64,000 nucleotides of DNA from assembly GCA_002189035.1 (NCBI GenBank), contig CM007989.1, forward strand, positions 248,001 to 312,000, in the 5' to 3' direction. Every line of letters starts with the position of its first letter. The stretch's first letter is position 1. The notes beneath the pieces were generated by a model, which was not told the origin of the DNA, did no database searches, and worked only from the letters and a program-made list of their open reading frames with translations. Both the position numbers and the translations under genes were made by a program. Source of the DNA: Utricularia gibba. Taxonomy: Eukaryota; Streptophyta; Magnoliopsida; Lamiales; Lentibulariaceae. Of this stretch, positions 12,401 through 24,240 are shown piece by piece.

Positions 12401-13882
12401 AATGCCAATGGAGACCAACCAATAGTTGATGCAGCGCGTCTTCGGGCGTAGCCGAGGAACCAGTCCTTGCTCTTGAAGGAGTGAACAGGCCCAGGAATGC
12501 TGTATTTGTTGATGGAGGGAGACGTGATGGACGGAGAGTCCTGTTGGAGGAGTCTTTGGAAAGTATGAATAGTCGTGATATTGGCATTGCAGCGTTTCAG
12601 GTGTCAGGAAATGGTCAACCAACCGATTCCGAGTTAGCACCAACAACACAAATAGCGTGTAATTACTTTGGATTTTTGTATATCATGGCCTCACACTATC
12701 ACCTCTTCCTTTTCAGGAAAGTATCATTTGCATGGCGCATTGTGCTGTTGCTGTTGATGGCATGGGCAACTCTCCTTGTATTCAACTCTGCAATGATAAT
12801 TGTGCCAATATTGCTTGGGCGCTCTTTATTCAATTGTCTTCCAGTGCTTCCAATATTCCATGGTGTCAAGTGTAATGGTATGATACTTCTAATCCGTTTT
12901 AGCTGAAAATTACTGGATATCAAAGTGCCGATTGTTTCTGTCATATCATACAGACGTATATGCTTTTGTCATTGGAAGTTATGTCATTTGGAGTGCTACG
13001 GCTGGGGTCAGATACTCTTTGGAACTCATCCAAACAAGGAGAACCAGAGTGCTCCTCATGCAGATGTGGAGATGGTGTGGAATTATCCTGAAAAGCTCTG
13101 CGCTTCTTTCAGTCGCGGTAAGGAAATTCCTTCTGGATACATCATGGGTAACCATGCGGGTGGTTGGGATCACTTCGTGAAAGCATGATTTTAATTAGAT
13201 GAAACAAAGCAAAACGTGCCTACAAGTTTGCTTTTGTTGCTATTTTGTTTCAGATAATCATCATACCGGTGTTAATTGGACTGCTATTTGAACTTCTTGT
13301 CATCATTCCCATGCGAGTCCCGGTAGATGAGAGTCCAGTTTTCCTTCTGTACCAGGATTGGGCACTTGGGATAATATTTTTGAAATTTTGGACCAGATTG
13401 GTAAGCTAATCTCATACCGTATCTCCATGTTCTCCACATGTTGGTATCTGGATACCCCTATCTTTTCTTTCCCTGTTGTGTGATGGTTTTGATCTGTATA
13501 GGTCATGCTTGACCAGATGATGCCACTGGTAGATGGGAGCTGGCGCATGAGACTTGAACGCGTCAGGGAAGATGGGTTTTCAAGGTTGCAAGCTCTGTGG
13601 GTTCTGCGTGAAATCCTCTCTCCGATCATCATGAATCTGCTGACGGCCCTTTGCGTCCCGTACGTGCTATCAAGAGGCCTCTTTCCCATACTGGGGTACC
13701 CGCTTATAGTGAACTCAGCTGTGTATCGCTACGCATGGCTGGGATGCCTGGTTTTCAGCGCGCTCTACTACTCTGCCGAGCGTTTCTACATCTGGGTCAC
13801 AAACCTCCACAACTCTATACGCGACGACCGGTACTTGATCGGCCGTCGACTCCACAACTTTGGGGAGAATTTGGTTGGATAG
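9460..13882 (+). CDS. SUD1: SUD1/DOA10-type RING-CH ER ubiquitin ligase (CER9-like), two frameshifts
   Basis: Nine exons: 9460-9822, 10125-10820, 11058-11824, 11902-12113, 12208-12656, 12717-12877, 12954-13117, 13254-13400, 13502-13882. SUD1/CER9 is the plant Doa10, a polytopic ER-membrane E3 acting in ERAD; it influences cuticle lipids and HMG-CoA reductase. The C4HC3 RING-CH domain runs from CRIC (residue 77) to CKHPF, split by intron 1. Many membrane segments follow, plus the conserved IFPLDIFVSDPF, VPVDESPVFLLYQDWALG and RDDRYLIGRRLHNFGE blocks. Two one-base losses break the frame, near 11112-11116 (FSL/GRAILD) and 12443-12449 (ARLR/VAEEPV). With one base added at each, all phases close and the protein is about 1,113 residues, near the roughly 1,100 of the family. 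I therefore suspect assembly error. The donor at 12657 (GTGTAA) was chosen because only it keeps phase. Confidence 0.88.
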
Positions 13883-14967
13883 GGGCACCGGCCCGGCTCC
13901 GCTTCCGGTGGCGGAGTTTGTTCTGGGGTGAGGGCATGCACCTTCAACCGTCGCCCATGTGAATATCAAATCAGATGGAACATGACTCGGTGTAGACTGC
14001 ACAGTCGCCTTGTACAGATAGCGCTCTCCTACAGGTCTCCTTAGGCACATTGTGCCCCTTCTTTAATTTCGCCGCAGTTTTTTAGCTTCTTTTTTGGTTT
14101 ATGTGGAATGCAAATTCAACTCGTAGTTTCCATAGTATGAGTTGCAGAAAGTGTTATAATCAAAATAAATAACAAGCACAATTAGCCGCAGGGTCCGGTC
14201 CAGGTATTAGTCGAACCATGACCACGGGTCACTGCCCGGAGAATCCGGGGCAGTCCAAATCTAAGTTGGGCCTATCTCTTTATAGTGTGAGGGGAGCGGA
14301 GGTTCTGTCAGCGACACTGCAGTTCACTCTCCGAAACTCTGCAATTGGGTTCGAGATTTGAATTTTTACTTCATTGTAAGTTGGGGGATTCTTTCCAGTG
14401 GCTGTTGTCAGGTATTTGATCACTCTATTTAATCGTCTGTAGATAAAAAATAAAAAAAAAGAAAGGGTTTTGAGGTGTATGTAGTATGGAGAATTTTCTA
14501 CTGAGAAAATAATCGTCTTTCGAGCACAATGCCTAGCTTTTTTTTTTCGCGGGATCCGCTGGTTTTGGATGATCGGTGTCGAAATTAGGCATTGGGTAGT
14601 CTTGAAAGACAATTCCAATTGCGATTAGATTTGAGGTGTTTTTGGTGAACTTGAAATCTGGTTTTTTTTTTCTTAGTTATTGTACACTAGATTTGTGTAT
14701 AGTAGAGAGCTCAAAGAATTGAGTTTAAAATCTCGCTCAATGTGTTTGTTGATAAGCCTTAGTTATTTTTCAAAATGGTTTGAGTTCTGTTACCGCATAA
14801 CCTTCCTACTTACTGTCAATTAATTTTAACCCTTTGTTAACGTTTGGAGAAACGATTTTGGGTTTACTTGCATGAAAATATGCTGTTTTCGTCATGTTTG
14901 TTACGGAAAATGGCATGGTGTGTATGGCACTCAGAGATGTCCATTTAAAGCAGAGAACTGCGGAGAC
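13883..14967. other. SUD1 3' region and TFCB 5' region
   Basis: About 1.1 kb. It should hold the SUD1 3'UTR and the promoter and leader of the cofactor B gene. A GTAAGT at about 14376 could be the donor of a 5'UTR intron, but I cannot prove it. Confidence 0.45.
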
Positions 14968-16604
14968 ATGGCCAGCAAATTGCAGATTCAAGGAGATGAA
15001 TCCGTTCTGTTGCGAGTCACTCACTCAAATATCAAGAGCTTTTCAGCTGATATTCGGTTCTCCTTGCGAGTGAGTAGAAATTTCCAGTTTCAAGATGGGT
15101 GATCTTGTCCAATGTCTTGCATGTCTGTGACATTGTTCAATGTACTATCCTACAGTTAACACTAGAAGCAGTAAAAGAGAAATTATGGAAAAAGAGTGGT
15201 ACTTCAGTTGAGTCTATGAGCCTCCAACTTTATGACGATTTTGGAACTAAACTTGCTGATCTTTCTGATAGTTCCGTACAACTCGGGTTCTACTCACCCC
15301 AAGATGGGTTCGTTTTCTTCTGCTCATATTTATATTTAACTATGAGCTCAGAATGTTTTCTGTAGATCATTTTCAATCTGCAAACATCATGAATTAAGCT
15401 GAGGATGTTATGCTTTCTATGCTTCTTCCACACATCATAATTGACTTAGCTGTTTATTTCGAGTTGGCAGTTTCGATTATTCTACCTGCTTATGTTCACA
15501 GCTATCGGCTCCACATTGTGGATCTTGATCCATCGTCTGTGACATCTGGTGGTTGGCTGGAAGATACATCCCTTGTGGAGAAATACAAAATCTCTGATGA
15601 AGCATATGACAAACTTGATGGTAAGGATGCAGCAATTCCGTCAGAGGCTCGTTGCATTGTTTCATCCTATTTCCTTGTTTTCGAGCTATTGTCTGCTTTT
15701 TTGAAACAGGCTTTCCAGATTACTTACTAGATTATTAGCTTTTCAGGAACATTCAAGAAGTTTAAGGAAAAAATGGTGCATCAACGCACAAATACTCAGG
15801 CTAAGGTATGCGTCCTTGCAGTTTCCGGAGAGTTCATTCCTATTGTCAGATGGAAAAACAATGCATAGTTTAGAACTGTTTTTAAATGTGGATTACCTTG
15901 TGTTGCCTAGGTTCCGGACAACTACATGGAAGATCTGTGTGCCAACATAAAGGTATGCTGTACTACTAAAACTCCCTGATTCGTTGAATAGTGCTAGAGC
16001 TTCAGTAATCCTGTCCAACCATGCCAAAATTCTACTCTTGTTTGAATCTGTCACGGATAAAGGTCGGAGATCGATGCCAAGTGGAGCCAGGAGAAAGAAG
16101 AGGAACAGTCAAGTTTGTTGGAAAGGCGGAGTCTCTGTCGCCTGGTTTTTGGGTTGGAATTCAATATGATGAGCCCGTAGGCAAACATGATGGCATGTAT
16201 GTGACGAAGTGCTTACCACTCCCCCACCACCTTATCATTCCCCTAACCTGTAACCACATTTCATCTTTGCAGGGTAAAAGGGCAGCGTTATTTCGAGTGC
16301 CCCCCACTCTGCGGGGGAATGGCGAGACTTGATAAAGTCCAGGTATGTTCTCTCCCGTGCTTTAATAACCTCTTCCATAGAGAACAAGGACGTGACATGT
16401 TCTGTTCCAATCAGTTCTACTCCTGCCATCTTAAAGCACTCCCCAACCCAATCAAGTTCAACCCCTGCCATCTTTAAGCTCTTTAAATTATGGTTTTGTT
16501 TGCACTAGCGGTGATCAAACAGGGTCCTGATGCTTCCTACTTGATCACCCTTTCAGGTTGGCGACTTCCCAGAACGAGATCCATTCGAGGAAGACGAAAT
16601 ATGA
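14968..16604 (+). CDS. TFCB: Tubulin-folding cofactor B (CAP-Gly)
   Basis: Eight exons (14968-15069, 15156-15307, 15502-15620, 15747-15805, 15911-15952, 16063-16196, 16273-16342, 16557-16604) give 241 residues, the family's normal length, with all phases consistent. TFCB binds alpha-tubulin after the chaperonin step and passes it to cofactor E for heterodimer assembly in the cytosol. The N-terminal half is a ubiquitin-like domain (from LLRVTHSN to RLHIVDLDP). A short coiled-coil linker follows (FKKFKEKM). The CAP-Gly domain starts near residue 159 (VGDRCQV) with [27 protein letters not shown] and [10 protein letters not shown]. The protein ends in DEI, the acidic tail the family uses to contact cofactor E. 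Nothing looks broken. Confidence 0.95.
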
Positions 16605-17476
16605 CCGGGAAGCCAAAGGAAATTCCGAAGAAAGATCTGTGTCACCGCGTCGCTGTTTTAGAGAATGAACTTCTGTGTGACTAAGACTTTTAGGCCGTGG
16701 AATAGTTGCAGGGGTCTCTTTCATCGAATTTGTATTTACCGATTGATCATTGCACAAGAACACGCAAGGTAAGCCTTCGCTTCCATGTTGGGCTCGCCTC
16801 GTCCGTACTGTGGCACTTCCAAATCCTTATCCTTATCCCGCCTCCGCCACTCGTCGGAGCCGTACGGGAGAACCTCCACAAATAGTTTGCAACCTACCAC
16901 AGTTTGGCGAGAACTTTTCTTCTGGAATGTTATTATTAATAATTAAATGAGTGCTAACGATAAATAATTTTCTGAAAATATTTTTAATAAAATATTTCTT
17001 GAAAATAATAATTGATTCTAAAATAAAGATACGAAAATACTGGAGAGATAAATTTAAGTTGTGTGAGCCTGAGAATATGCAATAGAAGAAGTAATCCGAG
17101 GGATGGGCGTTTAAAGGCAAGCGGGTGATGATGTGAAATTTATGTACGGCTGGGGCTGGGTTTGGCATTTTGTCAGAGTTCTCCAAGACACGTGCCTGCC
17201 TCGAATTACATGTGAATTTGGGTTCGGACTGTATGATTTAACGTGTATTTATTACTATTTTATTTAAAAAAACAGTTTATTCATCCATTTGATACTTGGA
17301 CTACAGTTACCGTTATTTATCTTGATTCTGGAGCCTCAATCATGCATAGAGATTTTTCTTTAATTTAAGAAAATGATGATTAACCTTCCTCGTGTGAGGG
17401 GGGAGGTAGGCATGGAGAGGAAACATGTGCTTGTCCGGTCGAGACAACTAGTCAACCGTTCACCCTGCTTTCTAAC
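16605..17476. other. Intergenic between TFCB and UGT
   Basis: About 870 bases, AT-rich between about 16930 and 17070. I see the end of the TFCB transcript and the glucosyltransferase promoter here, but no gene or repeat. Confidence 0.5.
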
Positions 17477-17483
17477 TATAAAT
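17477..17483 (+). promoter_or_regulatory. TATA box of UGT gene
   Basis: TATAAAT about 70 bases upstream of the ATG at 17549, a normal spacing for a short leader. An out-of-frame ATG at 17512 lies between them. Confidence 0.5.
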
Positions 17484-17548
17484 CCGAATGCTCAGACTCC
17501 GACTCGCTACCATGATTGCCTGTGTTATTAGAGTGCAGACTACAGACT

Positions 17549-19054
17549 ATGGCAGCTGTTTACGGGGAGGGTAGTCCGGTTCCCATGACGCCGGAAGTGC
17601 TCAACGGCGTTCATGTCTTCATGGTGACGTTCCCCGGCCAGGGCCACGTCAACCCTCTACTCCGATTGGGCAACCGTCTCGCGGAGTGCGGACTCTTTAT
17701 CACGTTCTGCGCGCCGGAGATGGCTGGAGAAAGTATCCGGCGAGCAAACGGGATCTCTGGCGACGAGGCGGTTCCGTTGGGGAAGGGGATGATAAGATTC
17801 GAGTTCTTTGAAGATGGGTGGAAAGGGAGTGACGTGAATGACTACATGGCGCATCTGTCTGACGTAGGAAGAAAGAAGTTGCCGGAAATGGTACGGAAAC
17901 AGGCGGAGCTCGGGCGCCCGGTTTCTGCTCTGGTCAACAATCCGTTCATCCCCTGGGTTTGCGACGTGGCAGAGGAAATGGGGATTCCGAGTGCTGTGCT
18001 GTGGGTTCAATCATGTGCTAGTTTCTCTTCTTATTACCATTATTACAATAAAACTGTTGCCTTCCCTAGCGAAGAAGAACCGGAAATTGACGTCCAGTTG
18101 CCGTTTATGCCGTTGCTGAAGCACGATGAGGTTCCCAATTTCTTGAGACCGGGGACTCCGTATCCCTTTCTGAGTAGAGCGATTTTGGGTCAGTTCCAGA
18201 ATCTCTCGAAATCAATGTGTATTTTGATGGATACCTTTGAAGAATTGGAGCGGGAGAACATCGACTACATGTCCAAGATCTTCCGTCCGATTAAAGCCAT
18301 CGGCCCATTGTTCAAGCCGCTGGTGCGGCGGACCGCGGTAGAGAAAGAGAACGTGACTGCTGATTCTAAGCAGATCGGAATCAGGGCTGATTTCTACACG
18401 CCCGAGAATTGCATCGGATGGTTGGAAACGAAGGCGAGTAAATCCGTAGTTTACGCTTCGTTTGGGAGTGTGGTGCATCTGAAGCAGGAGCAGATCAACG
18501 AAATCGCGTACGGTTTACTGGAATCGGAGCTTCCTTTTCTATGGGTAATGACGCCGCCGATGGAAGCGTTGAAGGTGGAGGCGCACGTTTTACCGGAGGG
18601 TTTCCTGGAGAAGGCCGGTGACCGTGGGAGAATCGTACGGTGGGCGCCGCAAGAGGAAGTTTTGTCCCATTTCTCCGTCGGCTGTTTCCTCAGTCACTGC
18701 GGCTGGAACTCCACCATGGAAACTCTCGCCAACGGCGTTCCCGTGGCGGCGTTCCCCTTCTGGGGCGATCAAGTGACAGACGCCAAGTACTTGGTAGACG
18801 TTTTCAAGGTCGGAGTGAGAATCAGCCGAGGAGAAGCGGAGGATAGAATCATTCCCCGAGAAGAGATCGCCCGGTGCCTGAGGTCAATCATTCTAGGTCC
18901 CGACGCGGCGGAGCTACGAGAGAACGCCGCGAAGTGGAAGAAGGCGGCGGCAGACGCGGTTGAAGAAGGTGGCTCGTCGTACAGAAAAATGGAAGAGTTC
19001 GTGGAAGAGATCGTGGCCATGGGCGGAAATCTGCGGGGAAAATCCGACCGTTGA
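17549..19054 (+). CDS. UDP-glucosyltransferase, UGT84-like (family 1)
   Basis: A single exon encodes 501 residues. Family-1 UGTs transfer glucose from UDP-glucose to small acceptors in the cytosol. The UGT84 group typically makes 1-O-glucose esters of benzoic and hydroxycinnamic acids. The acceptor-side catalytic His lies in GQGHVNP (about residue 33). The PSPG box runs from WAPQEEVL (about residue 364) through HCGWNSTMETL to WGDQVTDAKYLVD; the WGDQVTDA ending is the UGT84 form of the box. The ATG at 17549 is preferred because no ATG precedes it in frame. The PSPG box differs from common UGT84A sequences at several places (LSHFSVGCFLS), so the acceptor may not be a phenolic acid. The intronless structure matches the family. 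Confidence 0.88.
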   Translation: MAAVYGEGSPVPMTPEVLNGVHVFMVTFPGQGHVNPLLRLGNRLAECGLFITFCAPEMAGESIRRANGISGDEAVPLGKGMIRFEFFEDGWKGSDVNDYMAHLSDVGRKKLPEMVRKQAELGRPVSALVNNPFIPWVCDVAEEMGIPSAVLWVQSCASFSSYYHYYNKTVAFPSEEEPEIDVQLPFMPLLKHDEVPNFLRPGTPYPFLSRAILGQFQNLSKSMCILMDTFEELERENIDYMSKIFRPIKAIGPLFKPLVRRTAVEKENVTADSKQIGIRADFYTPENCIGWLETKASKSVVYASFGSVVHLKQEQINEIAYGLLESELPFLWVMTPPMEALKVEAHVLPEGFLEKAGDRGRIVRWAPQEEVLSHFSVGCFLSHCGWNSTMETLANGVPVAAFPFWGDQVTDAKYLVDVFKVGVRISRGEAEDRIIPREEIARCLRSIILGPDAAELRENAAKWKKAAADAVEEGGSSYRKMEEFVEEIVAMGGNLRGKSDR

Positions 19055-19356
19055 AATGAATTTCACCTTTTCTTTTTCTTGTGCTTCCACGTTTTACTTT
19101 TGCTCAATGAAGACTCTACAAAAAGCAATATTCATGCACATATCAAACCTCCACATTAAAGACCATGTATTTAAATCATATATATATAAATAAATATGTA
19201 TTTAGAATAAATTAAAATAAAACAATTAAATTTTTATGCAGTTCTAAACCCTAAATATAATTCTTAGTGTATTAGAAGACCTAAGTAAAACTACCAAATC
19301 AACTTAATGAGAGAGGGTCATATACGTCATATTAGAAGTGATCATCACCAAAGGAG

Positions 19357-21465
19357 TCAGAAGGTGCTTGATGATGATTCCAGGGAGGAGAAGAAGGCGA
19401 GCATACTTTCATAAACATCTTGGCGTGAGCTTGTGCTGAGGATGAAGTCTATATGCCCGTAGTTCTCCAGATACAGTAACTGGGGCTTTGAGATGAGATC
19501 CCGGAGCGAGTGACGCACGTCCCAGACATCCGCCAGCGCATCGTTGCCGCCGTAGCCCATCCACATGGGGAGCGAGCTGGGGATGGAGCTGATGTTGAAC
19601 TGTGGTGGTGTCCTTTGCCCGTACCGCACCAAATTCCTCCAAGTTCCGTAGTCGTACATCTCGAATGAGGCCTTGCGGATCACTGGGAAACACACAGTCA
19701 TCAACAAGATTGAGGACAAGTATGCTGCCTGCAATGGAGGAAGAGCGGGGAAGGTACTCTGGAAGAGATGGTTCAAGTTTTTGGAAGATGTTGGATGAGG
19801 CTCGAACTCCAGATAGGTGTCGATTCGGGAGCTGTTGAAGCAGCAGTTCTTTCCTGTGATTCAAGACAATGGATTGCGCAAGTTTTAAAGCTTGAAAACC
19901 CATGCAGAGGAGGAAGAAAGCATGAGAGATAAGATTGCCTGTTATGGATGAAAGCATGTCCTCACAATCTAGATGACCCTTGCACATCATATCCATGATC
20001 TTGGTGCCGATTTCACTAAAAATCACCAGATAACAAAGTCATTTCAAGGGGCTAGTGCTCATATACAACAAGAGAGAACCTTAGTACCTTTTGAAGTTGA
20101 GCTCATGGATGCCCATTGCCAGGATCACCTATCAAAAATATGAACTCCAACAGAAGGGCCAGAAGAAGGGGAATCTGTTACTTTCAGATACTGCACAAAC
20201 CTCATCTATTCGCATGTGAACTAGCCTAAGGACAAACGGTGAAGTTATATGATCCAAGTATGAGATAGGGCAAAGAAGTGCAGCAGCTTCAACCATAGCA
20301 GCTATATTGGGTTGAGTCAACGCAGCCAACGAAATGATCGTACCCTATGATGGCATATACAGTAAGGCATGTTGTGTGCGTGAAAAGAGCATGCGCTTTT
20401 CAGAGTAACAAGGAAAACCTGGGAATGTCCAATGAGAAGGATCTTTGAGCCTGTTTCGGAGTATATGTACTGCAACATTCCTGCTAGATCGTACAGAGCC
20501 ATCTCCTGCCAGCTCCAATCCCAGAATTTCTAAAACATGTAGAATAATATTATAGAAGCAAGCCTACGATACAAAAATGGAAGGCAAACTTAAAACTTTC
20601 TTGCATTCAAAAAATTAATGGAAACATAGATAAACTGATGAGAAGTATAGTCACTTTATCTTTGGCTTTCAGTGAAACATGACCATGACTCCAACTCGTT
20701 GCGCGGACATTGCCCACCCAAACATCATAGCCACGGTTGGCAAGGATGGAACCTAGTGACTCATCTTGGGAGTTCATGAACCAGCAATCACCTCCCTGAT
20801 ATGAAAGGAGTCCAAATTTGAAAAAAAAAAACCAAGTAAATAAAACATTACTAATCACTCGCCAATACAACAATAAGCATCACCATTTGCAGGATATGAT
20901 CATCGACACTAAAAATCTATAGCTACACAGCATGGTGGTTACTTGCTTGGGCAGCTGTTACGCAAAATTTAGATGATTCTCTTGTGATGTATGTGAAAAC
21001 CAACCACCACAACATAATGAAATCAATTAACCAAACAAATGAACCAACTTCAGTTTGAGACAGTACTCACCATAAACAGCCCATGAATTAGCAATGCCGG
21101 AGGGCCTTTCCCAATCAGAGCTGCAGAAGGAGCTGAAACTCGTTGAATTCCTAACACGAACCCATCTTGAGTTTGAACCTACAAACTTTTAGAAAGACAT
21201 ATAACCACCAATCCATTTTGAAAAAACCAGTGATCAGCAAGCTAAATATAAACGGATGGGCTTTCACGGGGATCAAGTAAGTTGAAAGAGAAATTACGGT
21301 GTGTTCTGAGCAAGAGAATCCAGAGGGGTCAACGACACTAGTACACAAACCGCCCGTCGGCGATTCTCGTCGTAAATTGAACTCGGAAGTGACGATGGCT
21401 GAATTCGCAGGACCCAGCAACAGAGCGATGAAAAAGATGGTTGACACGATGGCCGAGTACTCCAT
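19357..21465 (-). CDS. LIP1-like triacylglycerol / acid lipase (AB-hydrolase)
   Basis: Nine exons on the minus strand (21465-21298, 21178-21071, 20795-20655, 20529-20419, 20344-20201, 20128-20088, 20015-19939, 19853-19758, 19682-19357) give 403 residues. This is the plant member of the gastric/lysosomal acid lipase family, which hydrolyses triacylglycerol. A signal peptide (VSTIFFIALLLGPANS) opens the protein. The oxyanion block LLIHGLF, the lid-region motif YDVWVGNVRA and the nucleophile elbow GHSQG (residues 173-177, Ser175) follow. The acid residue is probably in GGNDALAD and the catalytic His is in YGHIDF. Intron 7 (19938-19854) must use a GC donor (ACAG|GCAATC): no GT nearby keeps frame, and joining there restores SITGKNCCFN. 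The gene looks intact. Confidence 0.9.
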
Positions 21466-21890
21466 CCCTTACCGGGGAAAAACCCGACTGACCTCGCCGC
21501 CGTCGGCGAACGCTAAACTTTTGGCCACTGGGAACACCATTTTCTACTGTCATATACGAGACCCACGTCATCAGTCTGACCTCAGAAATTCAATTGCGTG
21601 CACGTGTGTGGTAAAGGAATTTTTTGATAACTATCGACGAAAAAAACTCGCACCATGATCCCTCGATTTGGATCAAACATTTATCATGACAATTAACGCT
21701 TTTTATCATGACAAAATAAGTTCTAATAATCGACATCAAATTCTTCCTTTCGTCATGAGGGAATTATACAAATACTTCGAAGGGGTGCTGCCACGGTACA
21801 GAGGTTCTTAGCTTACATTTTGATGATACAAATCCTCTTCCTCAAAAACTCATTCGTTCTACATAATTACTAGACTACAAAGGGCACCCA
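21466..21890. other. Intergenic between lipase and cyclin
   Basis: About 425 bases holding the lipase promoter and the cyclin 3'UTR, both on the minus strand. No other feature seen. Confidence 0.5.
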
Positions 21891-23808
21891 TCACTCACCT
21901 GTTGCATTCAGTTCAAAATACTGCGCAGGGATGTCAGCAGGTGATCCCAATGATGCCACACACTTAAACTGTTACAGAACAGAAAAATATCATCAAATTA
22001 CAACCCCCTTCAACTGCACAACAGCGTGGAGCTTATTCAAAATATGATGTGTAGGGAATGACATCGAGTAGAAAGGATTTGATATAGCTCCCACGTGGGC
22101 AAATGAATCGATATACATGTAGTACCTGGTGATCCGAGTACTTTTGGTGAACTGCCTTTTGGGATGGCAAGCTTTTGTTTTTTAGCTGCAACTCGTGCAA
22201 TCTGCCGACGCATTCTATAAGATCATATGGGGCGTATCCGGTTTGCTGTTGTAAGACAAGAGGCTGCAAGCACAGTAATTAGTGCAAACAATATCAAGAA
22301 TGAATCACCATTTGGAAAAAAATCGAACTTTTCCAGTTTCGTTTCTTTTTCTCAGAATAAAGTTCTTACCCAGGGATGAACATCTGGGTGGGTAATGAAC
22401 CTTGCAAGAAACACAGCAGAAGCAGCAATCAACGAGGGAATGAAGCGTAGACAACCGTAGTCCAACAAACTTAACTCGGCAATGTAATAGCACAAGGAGT
22501 CATGTTTGATATTTGATTGATGCTGCATAAAATAACCATGTTACCGCCTTATATAAATTATAAGGAAACATGGATTTTCAAACAAGAACATCTGTTGCGT
22601 ACCGTTGGTGTCTCCTGCGAAACCTTAGTAAATATCCTGCAAGCTTGGAACGTGTCAAACCCACTGCCTAAAGTATAGATTCTAAAGAAACCTCAGAAAC
22701 CTAGATTCAATTGGCCCTTTTCCAAAGTGAATGCCCCCAAGAGAACGGCTTAGAAAGTAATCGGCTCTAACCTCACAAAAGTTTTAACAGTTGGATTCCC
22801 TAGTTCAAAGTTTAAGAAATTCAGCACATCCCTTTCCATATCAACCACCTGTATGAGACAACATACAATGCTTCAGCAAACATGTGACAGCTTTGCCATA
22901 GCGAACATATTCTATCTCGGATGAATCAGCAGGAAAAAAAAAAGGAAAGAAAGAACCTCCATAGGCACCACAACAAACCTCCTGTTTTGTGTATGTATTG
23001 TCTGTTATATAGCAGAAGTCTTCGATATGGGGCGGACTTATTTCTTCATACTTGCTGTAGTTCAAGAAACAATATGAGAAGCAGTATATAGAGCTGCAAT
23101 TGTAGAACAAATTAAATCAAGCAAAATGAAGGGCTTACGCTGCAATCCACATGGTGGTAACGCCAAGAAGCTGCAGCTTGTTTCTCACAAGTGCGTGGGA
23201 TGATAGGTATCTGTCGATATAGCTAACTGCAAGGTAAAGGGTGTCCGAAACAAGTTTGTACTCCTCTGCAACTTCTACTAACCAATCAATCAGAATAGCT
23301 CGCATTGTGGGGCTCAAGTCGAATTGAGTCCTCTCCATGTAATCGGATAGTGGTCGATATTTCGAATCAATCTAGTATACAATGAAAAAACGAACGACTC
23401 ATTTTTTTTTCGACCTAAACCTAATCCATAGCAACGAATGAAGAAGCGAATCTCGAATTGCAAAGCAGCTAAAAGCTACGGGGGGAGGGGGAGTTGGGAA
23501 TGAACCTCCAGAGAGTGAAGATATTGGAAAATCAGTGAAGCATAGCTGAATCTCTGCGGTTCGTCTCCTTCCCTGTTTAAAACAGTTGCCAAATTCTTTT
23601 GAACGCTAGAAATCTCCAACGCAGTCCCCGCGTTTAGTTTCTGAAATTTTCCAACATCTGATTTCTCTGCCGTCTTTGAGATGTTGGTAATGTCACCCAG
23701 AACAACCCGTTTCTTTGCAACCGGATCCGCTGCACCAGAAGTAGATGGGCTGTTGTATCTCCGATCCCTTCTTTTTCTCTTGAGAATCTGATTTCCCGCG
23801 TCGGCCAT
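21891..23808 (-). CDS. CYCA3: A3-type cyclin
   Basis: Eight exons on the minus strand (23808-23506, 23371-23139, 23054-22979, 22848-22772, 22636-22603, 22522-22370, 22263-22126, 21968-21891) give 363 residues, right for plant CYCA3. A3 cyclins pair with CDKA in G1/S and S phase. A destruction box of the RxxLGxxxN form (RVVLGDITN) is at residues 34-42. The cyclin box opens with SKYRPLSDYM. It contains MRAILIDWLVEVAEEYKL, the A-type signature with the CDK contact region, and KYEEISPP. The second fold has AELSLLDYGCLRF. All phases agree. It is shorter at the N terminus than CYCA1/2, as expected. Transcription is divergent from the PPR gene, and a candidate E2F site lies about 100 bases upstream. 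Confidence 0.92.
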
Positions 23809-23910
23809 TAGAGCTCTCCACCGACGGAATTCTGAAAATTTTCGTTTCGCGTTACTTGGGAAACGACGACGCTTTTGGCAGATTGAAATGGGCTTTTAAG
23901 GAGTCAGGCG

Positions 23911-23918
23911 CGGCGAAA
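23911..23918 (-). promoter_or_regulatory. Candidate E2F site upstream of CYCA3
   Basis: TTTCGCCG on the minus strand fits the WTTSSCSS E2F consensus, about 103 bases before the cyclin start codon. E2F control is usual for S-phase cyclins; an 8-base match alone is weak. Confidence 0.35.
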
Positions 23919-24240
23919 CACACATGTGTAGAAGCGGCAGACAATATTGGTTGTTGGTAAATTTGCGTTTGACTGAGGGGGGAACTGTGGGGGTCGGTGG
24001 CTTGGATCCCGCCATTGATACAATTCGAAAAGCTCGTTTACGCGCCTAGGTAAATGTAAGGTTTTCGAATCGTTTTGCAGGGCCAGGGGTATTATAGTCT
24101 TCTTAGATTTATTTAATTTTTCTTTTTCTAGTATTCTGTATTGGACGCACGCCTATACGCTTCGGTCTGGACTCAGGACTGCGGTTGATGGTATTTTTTT
24201 TTTCGAACGATGGTGAAGCGCGGCGGCAAAAGCAGCAGTG
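23919..24240. other. Divergent promoter region, CYCA3 / PPR
   Basis: The two start codons are 432 bases apart (23808 and 24241), so both genes share this spacer. An ATG at 24210 in another frame precedes the PPR start and could act as an upstream frame. Confidence 0.5.
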
